NCBI GenBank assembly: GCA_945870925.1
Contig: CAMBTZ010000088.1
Coordinates: 1-5,792 of the forward strand
Direction: 5' to 3'
Source of the DNA: Chlamydia trachomatis
GTDB lineage: Bacteria > Chlamydiota > Chlamydiia > Chlamydiales > 2-12-FULL-49-11
Length of the DNA: 5,792 nt
The notes under the pieces are model-generated. The model ran no database searches, was not told the DNA's origin, and saw only the letters and a program-made list of their open reading frames with translations. Below, in pieces: positions 1 through 5,260 of this stretch. The translations under genes were made by a program, and so were the position numbers. Position 1 is the stretch's first letter; every line of letters starts with the position of its first letter.

Positions 1-868
1 CGCAACGCCCTCTTTTAGTCACAAAATTATACACTCCGCCAAGCCCTGTTTTAGGGTCGCCCGAATACCAGTTTTGAACTGTTGAATACTTAATCTCAGC
101 ACCATCAAATGCAACAAGTTCGACAACAGCTGCATGAAGCTGATTGGTGTCAAATGCCGGAGCTGTACACCCCTCCAAATAACTTACATACGAATCCGGC
201 TCTGCGATGATAAGAGTCCGCTCAAATTGCCCTGTCTCTTTTTCATTAATTCTAAAGTAGGTCGAAAGCTCGATCGGAGACCTAACTCCTTTTGGAACGT
301 ATACAAAAGAACCGTCAGAAAAAACAGCCGAATTTAAGGCTGCATAGTAATTATCGCCAATTGGAACAACACTGCCTAAATACTTTTCTAATAGTTCAGG
401 ATATTTTTTAGCAGCCTCTCCTATCGAACAGAGCACTACACCTGCCTCTTCGAGCTTTGCCTTAAAAGTTGTACCAAGTGAGACTGAATCAAAAATAATA
501 TCGACAGCAACATTAGTTAGCCTTTTTTGCTCATCAAGAGGAATTCCTAATCGCTCAAACGTCTCCAAAATCTTTGGATCAACCTCTGCTAAACTATCGA
601 GCTGCGGCTTACTCTTCGGTTCGGAATAGTAGCGAATATCATTAAAATCAATTTTTGGATACTTAACATTGGGCCATTCAGGCTCCTTCATCTCTTTCCA
701 CTTCCTATAAGCCGCTAATCTAAATTTTAAAAGAAACTCAGGCTCGCCCTTTTTAGCAGAAATCTCACGAACAACCTCTTCGCTAAGACCCTTAGGAAAG
801 ACATCCGATTCAATATCGGTAACAAATCCGTATTTATATTCAGTGTGACTATACATAATGTCAAACAT
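1..868 (-). CDS. sufB: SufB, Fe-S cluster assembly scaffold (N-terminal part, cut by window edge)
   Basis: SufB is the cytosolic scaffold subunit of the SufBCD complex, which builds Fe-S clusters with sulfur delivered by SufS. The reading frame is open from the start to the window edge, giving 289 codons of a protein that is usually about 470-495 residues, so the C-terminal ~40% is missing. Family landmarks are clear: YKYGF near residues 11-15, an AYRKWKEM segment in the N-terminal helical region, VPKGVRSPIELSTYFRI, then YLEGCTAPAFDTNQLHAAVVE around residues 230-250, with the conserved cysteine at residue 234. The visible part ends in QNWYSGD, then NFVTKRGRC. I chose the ATG at 868 because an in-frame stop lies just upstream. 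A second ATG at 856 (MYSHTEY) is possible, and neither has a strong ribosome site. It is probably the first gene of a suf operon continuing leftwards, since it is divergent from its right neighbour. Identity is very secure. Confidence 0.96.
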   Translation of the reverse strand, partial: MFDIMYSHTEYKYGFVTDIESDVFPKGLSEEVVREISAKKGEPEFLLKFRLAAYRKWKEMKEPEWPNVKYPKIDFNDIRYYSEPKSKPQLDSLAEVDPKILETFERLGIPLDEQKRLTNVAVDIIFDSVSLGTTFKAKLEEAGVVLCSIGEAAKKYPELLEKYLGSVVPIGDNYYAALNSAVFSDGSFVYVPKGVRSPIELSTYFRINEKETGQFERTLIIAEPDSYVSYLEGCTAPAFDTNQLHAAVVELVAFDGAEIKYSTVQNWYSGDPKTGLGGVYNFVTKRGRC

Positions 869-923
869 TGTACCTGATTGCGCCTTTTATGAAATCAAAG
901 AAATAATTTTAATAAAGATTTGA

Positions 924-950
924 GAAAAAGCTCGTAAAAACAAGCTTTTC
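924..950. repeat. Imperfect inverted repeat upstream of the orphan-gene promoter
   Basis: The arms AAAAGCT (926-932) and AGCTTTT (943-949) are perfect 7-bp reverse complements around a 10-nt centre. An extra A on the left side prevents further pairing outward. The repeat ends 7 bp before the -35 box of the rightward promoter and lies between two divergent genes, so no transcript ends here. An operator or curved AT-rich upstream element is therefore more plausible than a terminator. In AT-rich DNA, a 7-bp repeat can occur by chance. Confidence 0.4.
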
Positions 951-956
951 AATACT

Positions 957-985
957 TTGACTATAGTTGATAGTTGTGTTATAAT
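957..985 (+). promoter_or_regulatory. Strong sigma70-type promoter with extended -10
   Basis: The -35 box TTGACT (957-962, five of six consensus bases) is separated by exactly 17 bp from a perfect TATAAT -10 box (980-985). A TG dinucleotide at 977-978 gives the extended -10 motif TGnTATAAT. Transcription should start near 991-992, leaving an AT-rich leader of about 25 nt before the ATG at 1017. It is the only convincing promoter in the window. No comparable promoter was found for the leftward sufB gene in the same gap. Confidence 0.85.
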
Positions 986-1004
986 TATATTATATAATAA
1001 TAAC

Positions 1005-1008
1005 GGAG
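1005..1008 (+). promoter_or_regulatory. Ribosome binding site fixing the orphan-gene start
   Basis: A GGAG motif lies 8 nt before the ATG at 1017. It decides the start. A longer reading frame opens at a TTG at 957, but that codon lies inside the -35 box upstream of the expected transcript start and so cannot be used by this promoter. Confidence 0.8.
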
Positions 1009-1016
1009 ATGTAATT

Positions 1017-1520
1017 ATGGAGTCGCACCCTTTAACTTCTGAAGTAATTTACTTTCATACCCCTACTAACCTACCTCAATACGATAAAACAATCTCGATA
1101 ATGTTGCCAAATAGAACAGCGAACCCCCCTCTAGCAAGTTCTTCAACTAGCTTTTCCTCAAAGATTTTCGAGATTATCTCTAGCGTGTTCGCATGCATCT
1201 GCAAACTATTATCCTCCAAAGCTAAGAATCCTGCTATCGGTACCACAATTGATCATATAGATGCTATGGGTGCAATTTCTAATGCAATAGACGTATTACT
1301 GCCTAAAAGCAATACTAAGCCAAAACTTGAAGAAGACTGGACAGACGACATCCCTACGCAGAAAAAAATGATCTATAACCTATTTCAAAGGGTGCTAGAT
1401 ACATCGACCGATCTAATGTATCTTACGATCGATGAAACTACAGACGGACCCGGCTTAAGCTACTCATATTACGATAAATCTGAAAATTACATTGGCGGCG
1501 GGGCGTTTTTTCCTGAATAG
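1017..1520 (+). CDS. Uncharacterised 167-residue protein
   Basis: I do not recognise this protein. The ATG start is supported by a GGAG site 8 nt upstream and by an extended -10 promoter whose -35 box covers the only longer start. The N-terminal ~48 residues are rich in Ser, Thr and Pro, with a SSSTSFSS run near 41-48. A short hydrophobic stretch follows (about 50-65, with two cysteines in ACIC); it is too short and weak for a confident membrane segment. Residues 85-95 are mildly hydrophobic. An acidic linker (EEDWTDD, 105-111) precedes a probably helical segment (115-130), and the C-terminus is Tyr/Gly-rich, ending YIGGGAFFPE. There is no classical signal peptide. It is a single-gene unit: divergent from sufB and converging on the kdsB-like gene with 12 bp between stop codons. 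A secreted effector is conceivable from the Ser/Thr-rich N-terminus, but nothing in the sequence shows it. I rate it a real gene because promoter, ribosome site and open frame agree. Confidence 0.72.
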   Translation: MESHPLTSEVIYFHTPTNLPQYDKTISIMLPNRTANPPLASSSTSFSSKIFEIISSVFACICKLLSSKAKNPAIGTTIDHIDAMGAISNAIDVLLPKSNTKPKLEEDWTDDIPTQKKMIYNLFQRVLDTSTDLMYLTIDETTDGPGLSYSYYDKSENYIGGGAFFPE

Positions 1521-1532
1521 TCTTATATAGGT

Positions 1533-2249
1533 TTAGATAAGTGAAATAACCTTAAGCAGATCCTCTACAGTGTCAACGCCAACTGACTCATACTCAGTTT
1601 GATACAATCTAATTGAAAGGCCATTTTCAAGAAAGGTGAGTTGCTCAAGCTTTTCTATCTCCGAGAGCGGAGCGATTGGCTGTTTTTTAATTTTAAGGAG
1701 AGCGTCGTGAGTATATGCGTATAAACCTATGTGCTTAAAATACTTACATTCTGACTGATCTCTGTTATAAGGGATAGGACTTCTTGAAAAATAGAGAGCC
1801 CCTCCTGTGATATCTGAAACTACTTTGACAACATTCGGATTATTAATTTCATCAGGTTTCGCCTCTTTTTTTAAGGTCCAAATCGACTCAAGAGGATTAT
1901 AAATCCCTTGAAGTAGATCCTTAATCATTTGGGGAGCGATTAAGGGCTCATCGGCCTGCCAATTGACAAAAACATCAGCTTTTACTCCCGATGTCTCGAT
2001 AAATTCAATAAGTCTGTGAGTTCCGGTAGGGCAAGAAGGCGAGGTCATTTTCCATTTACCTCCGAATTTTTCTACCTCTCTTGCTACTTCTTCGTTATCG
2101 ACAGCAAAATAGATTTCATGGAATTCTAGGCATTTACTCGCAGCAATAAAGACGTGCTCAAGCATTGTCTTATCCCCAATGCGGGCAAGAACCTTTCTTG
2201 GGAATCTTGTTGAGGCAAGTCTTGCAGGGATTACACAAACAACTTTCAC
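1533..2249 (-). CDS. kdsB: KdsB-family CMP-sugar synthetase (3-deoxy-manno-octulosonate cytidylyltransferase-like)
   Basis: KdsB activates KDO with CTP to give CMP-KDO for the inner core of LPS, in the cytosol. The 238 residues match the family's usual ~245. Visible landmarks are the N-terminal nucleotide-binding segment IPARLASTRFPRK (7-19, with R10, S13 and K19), a TSPSCPTGTHR segment (69-79), the metal-site region NWQADEP (96-102, with Q98, D100 and E101), LYFSRSPIPYNR (152-163), KHIGLYAY (172-179), EKLEQLTFLENG (199-210) and ESVGVD (221-226) with the second metal-ligand Asp at 226. Family-typical PGKPL and QGDEP appear as PRKVL and QADEP, so a related CMP-sugar role is possible. The start codon is GTG at 2249, overlapping the rmlB stop in a GTGA (4 bp), with AAGGGG 7 nt upstream (2257-2262). 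It is the last gene of the leftward operon. KdsB family membership is secure; the exact sugar is less so. Confidence 0.88.
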   Translation of the reverse strand: MKVVCVIPARLASTRFPRKVLARIGDKTMLEHVFIAASKCLEFHEIYFAVDNEEVAREVEKFGGKWKMTSPSCPTGTHRLIEFIETSGVKADVFVNWQADEPLIAPQMIKDLLQGIYNPLESIWTLKKEAKPDEINNPNVVKVVSDITGGALYFSRSPIPYNRDQSECKYFKHIGLYAYTHDALLKIKKQPIAPLSEIEKLEQLTFLENGLSIRLYQTEYESVGVDTVEDLLKVISLI

Positions 2250-3226
2250 TTTAGGACCCCTTGAATAGTCCTTCTTAGGCCAGCATCAAAATCTGTTTTT
2301 GGATACCAACCAAGCTCACTTTTAATTTTAGTAATATCCATCGCATAGCGAAAATCGTGACCGGGGCGATCAGCTACATGGATGATTCGTTTTCGATAAA
2401 TGGCTGGATCGGAATCTTGAATTTCGGTAAGTCTTTCGATAATATGATCGATAACTTCAAGGTTAGTCTTCTCTTTTTCACCACCAACATTATAAACCTG
2501 ACCTTTTTTCCCTCTACAGAGGATAAAATAGATCGCTTCTGAATGGTCTTCCACAAAGAGCCAATCTCTCACCTGCTCTCCTGAACCGTAGACTGTAAGA
2601 TCTTCTCCGGTAATACAGCGCTGTATCATACGCGGAATTAATTTTTCAGGATGTTGATGGCCACCATAATTGTTGCTTGCGTGTGAGACTGTGATGGAGA
2701 GCCCGTAGGTTCTTGCGTAAGAAAGTGCTAAATGGTCAGCTGCTGCTTTTGAAGCTGCATAAGGAGAACTTGGCGCATATGGAGAAACTTCAGTGAATGT
2801 CCCCTCTCTTGTTGGTAAATCCCCGTACACTTCATCTGTAGAAATAAGATGGAGATGAATATGTTTGTGCCTTCTTAGAGCTTCTAATAAGGTGTAGGTC
2901 CCAATAATATTTGTTTCGATAAAACTCTTTGGTTGATCAATACTTCGATCGACATGAGTCTCTGCTGCAAAGTGGACAATCATGTCAAATGGATGGGTTA
3001 TAAAAAGCTCCTCAATTAATTTAGAATCGCACACATCACCTTTAATGAACGTATACCTCGGATCATTTTCAACCTCTTTTAAATTATCAAGGTTTCCAGC
3101 ATATGTCAGAAGATCAAGATTGATAATTTTTCCAGTAAATTTAGTTTTTAAAAGGACGTAACGGATAAAATCAGAGCCCATAAAGCCGGCTCCGCCGGTA
3201 ACCAGTAATCTTTTGTTTGTTAACAT
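2246..3226 (-). CDS. rmlB: dTDP-glucose 4,6-dehydratase RmlB
   Basis: RmlB converts dTDP-glucose to dTDP-4-keto-6-deoxyglucose with tightly bound NAD+, the second step of dTDP-L-rhamnose synthesis. From the ATG at 3226 the protein has 326 residues, normal for this short-chain dehydrogenase family. The Rossmann motif TGGAGFMG is at 10-17, then LDLLTYAGN near 37-45. AAETHVDRS near 87-95 is followed by the catalytic STDEVYGD with T130, D131 and E132, then Y156 and K160 of the YxxxK pair. Substrate-site landmarks SNNYGGHQHPEKLIP (184-198) and RPGHDFRYAMD (287-297) are present. The frame is open to an ATG at 3268, but those 14 extra residues precede the usual family N-terminus and overlap rmlD further, so I prefer 3226. 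That start overlaps the rmlD TAA stop by 7 bp. A GGGAG (3241-3245) sits 14 nt upstream, rather far, so initiation probably relies on coupling to rmlD translation. Confidence 0.95.
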   Translation of the reverse strand: MLTNKRLLVTGGAGFMGSDFIRYVLLKTKFTGKIINLDLLTYAGNLDNLKEVENDPRYTFIKGDVCDSKLIEELFITHPFDMIVHFAAETHVDRSIDQPKSFIETNIIGTYTLLEALRRHKHIHLHLISTDEVYGDLPTREGTFTEVSPYAPSSPYAASKAAADHLALSYARTYGLSITVSHASNNYGGHQHPEKLIPRMIQRCITGEDLTVYGSGEQVRDWLFVEDHSEAIYFILCRGKKGQVYNVGGEKEKTNLEVIDHIIERLTEIQDSDPAIYRKRIIHVADRPGHDFRYAMDITKIKSELGWYPKTDFDAGLRRTIQGVLK

Positions 3227-4074
3227 AGAGTTTGAATATACTCCCTTAAAGCTTCTTCCCATGTGCAAATGGGCTTTTTTAAATACGGCTCTATTTTTTT
3301 ATGTGAGAGAACAGATCTAACAGGCCGAATCGCAGCTCGTTTACTCTCCTTTTGAGTTACCGGGGTTACTTTTTTACATTTCATTTCTATTCCCAGCTCT
3401 TTAGCAAGCTGCCATATATAAAGAACTAGTTCATATCTACTCACAAACCCGCTATTTGTAAAATGAAAAACCCCTTTCTCATCTTTAATAGCAAATAATG
3501 CTTCAGCTATATCTTTTGTGTATGTTGGGCTACTGATCTGATCTGAAATGTGTCTTCCTTCTTCCCTACTCTTAAGCATGTCAAGGATTCCTGAAATAAT
3601 CCCGGGTTTCCCACTCCCATAAATAGATGCCGTTCGAAGACAGAGACCTTTATCATACTTTAAAACCTCAATTTCCCCTAAAAGCTTTGTCCTTCCATAC
3701 TCATTGATTGGATTTGTCTGATCAGTTTCAAAATAATCGTCAATTTTATTTCCATCAAATACATAATCAGTCCCAATATGAAGCAATCGAGCATCAAACT
3801 CTCGGGAAACTGTTACTAGATTTTTTGTGCCGGTTACATTCAAATCAAAAGCAAGCCTTTTTCCTAAGCCTTCTGCCTCATCGACATTGACATAAGCTGC
3901 GCAATTTATAATATGAGTTGGTGTGTGAGCTTTGCAAAATTTACGAAGGGCCTCAATATCCATAATATCTGCATCAAAGTGAGAACTACCTGCATAGCGA
4001 ATCTTATTCTCAGCAAAGTAATGGCATAGTTCTCTTCCTAAAAGCCCATCTTTTGCGACAACCCAAAACTTCAT
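3220..4074 (-). CDS. rmlD: dTDP-4-dehydrorhamnose reductase RmlD
   Basis: RmlD performs the last step of dTDP-L-rhamnose synthesis, NAD(P)H-dependent reduction of the 4-keto group. From the ATG at 4074 it has 284 residues, as expected for the family. Landmarks: a nucleotide-binding turn VVAKDGLLG (5-13); INCAAYVNVDEAE (56-68, usually INAAAYTAVDKAE); HIGTDYVFDG (99-108) with T102; Y126 and K130 in EYGRTKLLGE; LRTASIYG (146-153); SPTYTKDIAEAL (182-193); and a C-terminal RPVRSVLS (250-257). The first glycine of the GxxGxxG motif is Ala7, and the usual STDYVFDG Ser is Gly, so it is a somewhat divergent member. The 4074 start is favoured by AAGGAG (4080-4085) 5 nt upstream and by the ATGA overlap with the rmlC stop; a longer frame to 4140 lacks family support. 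Its stop overlaps the rmlB start. Confidence 0.92.
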   Translation of the reverse strand: MKFWVVAKDGLLGRELCHYFAENKIRYAGSSHFDADIMDIEALRKFCKAHTPTHIINCAAYVNVDEAEGLGKRLAFDLNVTGTKNLVTVSREFDARLLHIGTDYVFDGNKIDDYFETDQTNPINEYGRTKLLGEIEVLKYDKGLCLRTASIYGSGKPGIISGILDMLKSREEGRHISDQISSPTYTKDIAEALFAIKDEKGVFHFTNSGFVSRYELVLYIWQLAKELGIEMKCKKVTPVTQKESKRAAIRPVRSVLSHKKIEPYLKKPICTWEEALREYIQTLC

Positions 4075-4598
4075 AGAAGCTCCTTCAGTAAAGGTGCATT
4101 CAAGTCTCTTTGAGAAATAATTGGATCGATTACCGGCCATTTGATCCCTATTGCCGGATCACTCCAAAGAAAGCCTTGTTCTAAATCCCTATTAAAATGT
4201 GTGCTCACCTTATAAATAACATGAGCCTCACTTGATAGAACACAAAAACCGTGAGCAAATCCATCAGGAATAAATAGCTGCTTGTGATTCTCTTGGCTTA
4301 TGTAAAATCCTTGCCATTTTCCAAATGTCTTTGAGTTTTTGCGAATATCGACAACAACATCAAAAATCTCCCCTACCGGACAATAAATTAATTTTGCCTG
4401 ACCGGGCTGAAAATGCATCCCTCGTAAAACATCCTTTTTTGAATAAGAATGATTATCTTGTAAAAAAAGAGCTCCCACGCCAAGCTCTTTATACTTAGCA
4501 CTGTTATAGCTTTCGAGAAAAAACCCTCGCAAGTCTTTGTGAACATTAGGTTCTATTTCAATCAAGCCCATTAACAACATAATCTTCAAGTCTACCAA
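4071..4598 (-). CDS. rmlC: dTDP-4-dehydrorhamnose 3,5-epimerase RmlC
   Basis: RmlC epimerises C3 and C5 of dTDP-4-keto-6-deoxyglucose, the third step of dTDP-L-rhamnose synthesis; the family is a dimeric cupin. The 175 residues fit the usual ~180. Landmarks: IEPNVHKDLRGFFLESYN (15-32), FLQDNHSYSKKDVLRGMHFQ (45-64) with catalytic-base His62, a cupin strand CPVGEIFDVVVDIRK (73-87), FIPDGFAHGFCVLS (109-122), Tyr129 of IYKVST as the probable proton donor, and QRDLNAPLL (163-171) with Asp165 likely pairing the His. The start is uncertain. TTG at 4598 places the IEP motif at the same distance from the N-terminus as I remember for enterobacterial RmlC, but it has no clear ribosome site. The ATG at 4580 (169 residues) has only a weak GAAG. 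It follows the pgeF stop by 3 bp (TTG) or 21 bp (ATG) and overlaps rmlD by 4 bp. Confidence 0.94.
   Translation of the reverse strand: MVDLKIMLLMGLIEIEPNVHKDLRGFFLESYNSAKYKELGVGALFLQDNHSYSKKDVLRGMHFQPGQAKLIYCPVGEIFDVVVDIRKNSKTFGKWQGFYISQENHKQLFIPDGFAHGFCVLSSEAHVIYKVSTHFNRDLEQGFLWSDPAIGIKWPVIDPIISQRDLNAPLLKELL
4080..4085 (-). promoter_or_regulatory. Ribosome binding site deciding the rmlD start
   Basis: On the minus strand this is AAGGAG, 5 nt before the ATG at 4074 and inside the end of rmlC. It is the best ribosome site in the leftward operon and supports the internal start over the longer frame opening at 4140. Confidence 0.75.
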
Positions 4599-4601
4599 TT
4601 T

Positions 4602-5243
4602 TTAGATGAGCGCTGCAACAGTTATATTACGAAGAGTATCTTTTGATCTTCGATAGGAATAAAAATCGGCCGGATTAGAATAAGTGCCGATTTCAGCAAT
4701 TTCAATATTTTGCTTATTAATACCAAGCTCTTCTAATTGAAATCTTGCAATATCCCAAAGATTGAAATAGTTAGGCTTCACTTGAAATTGCCAAAAAATT
4801 TGAGGAAATTCATCCTTAAAATTTATAAATTCAGAATGTTCCGGCTCTAAACTTGGACCTATACATACAATTAGATTTTTTGCATTTACTTGAAATGACT
4901 CAATTAATTTATTCACCGTTTCCTTGTAAATATTTTGGACAAGTCCGCGCCAGCCCGCATGAACAAGCGCAATTACCTTTAGAACAGGGTCGTAGAATAT
5001 TGCCGCCTGGCAATCGGCATGCTTTATTGCAATAGGCAGACCTTTTATAATTGTAGCACCCCCATCGGCTGTATAAAGAGCATCTCTCACATTAACTAGA
5101 GCAATATTTTTTCCATGTACCTGCTTAAAATAGAGCGCATCTATTTGATCTTCCCCGCGTAAATAAGTTCCATGATTTATTTCCTGTCCCTGAAGCAAGC
5201 TAAACTCCAACCACTCAATTTCCCCTCGATTTTTTCTGATCAT
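4602..5243 (-). CDS. pgeF: PgeF/YfiH-family protein (DUF152, LACC1-like; 'polyphenol oxidase')
   Basis: Members of this family, long labelled multicopper polyphenol oxidase, are cytosolic. They are linked to peptidoglycan editing in E. coli (removing wrongly incorporated L-Ser) and to purine-nucleoside phosphorylase/deaminase activity in LACC1-type enzymes. The 213 residues are slightly shorter than the usual ~240, mainly at the N-terminus. The zinc-site motifs are intact: QVHG with His43, KHADCQ with Cys78, and VHAGWRG with His95. IGPSLEPEH lies at 128-136, and the C-terminal FYSYRR motif at 194-199. The Cys usually seen in the CT preceding the FYSYRR region is Gly here (IGTYSNP), and the following GR is replaced by LR. 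The ATG at 5243 has a weak GGAAGA (5251-5256) 7 nt upstream. It is the first gene of the leftward rml operon; no convincing promoter is visible, and any promoter must overlap the divergent membrane-protein gene. Confidence 0.9.
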   Translation of the reverse strand: MIRKNRGEIEWLEFSLLQGQEINHGTYLRGEDQIDALYFKQVHGKNIALVNVRDALYTADGGATIIKGLPIAIKHADCQAAIFYDPVLKVIALVHAGWRGLVQNIYKETVNKLIESFQVNAKNLIVCIGPSLEPEHSEFINFKDEFPQIFWQFQVKPNYFNLWDIARFQLEELGINKQNIEIAEIGTYSNPADFYSYRRSKDTLRNITVAALI

Positions 5244-5260
5244 TCAACTATCTTCCAAAT

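Noticed and set aside
134..337. Plus-strand ORF of 67 codons
   Set aside because: It lies wholly opposite conserved sufB coding sequence and has no ribosome site or recognisable protein features.
906..935. Leftward promoter for sufB with a TAAAAT -10
   Set aside because: No acceptable -35 hexamer occurs at 16-18 bp spacing; a TTGAAA at 947-952 has no matching -10.
1009..1014. ATG-TAA start-stop just before the orphan gene
   Set aside because: It is 4 nt or less from the GGAG site, too close for initiation, and probably a chance occurrence in AT-rich leader DNA.
957..1016. Longer TTG-initiated version of the orphan ORF (20 extra residues)
   Set aside because: Its start lies in the -35 box and the stretch covers the promoter and ribosome site, so it would not be on the transcript.
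1498..1552. Possible terminator between the converging orphan gene and kdsB-like gene
   Set aside because: The GC-rich run followed by six Ts near 1498-1511 has no complementary arm, and AGGTT/AACCT (1529-1552) is a weak 5-bp stem with a 14-nt loop and no T tract.
2357..2556. Two small ORFs (61 and 60 codons) on opposite strands
   Set aside because: Both are other-frame shadows of rmlB, whose conserved reading frame covers the region.
3708..3890. Plus-strand ORF of 60 codons
   Set aside because: It lies opposite conserved rmlD coding sequence, including the TDYVFDG and YxxxK region.
4853..5035. Plus-strand ORF of 60 codons
   Set aside because: It lies opposite the conserved metal-site motifs of pgeF.
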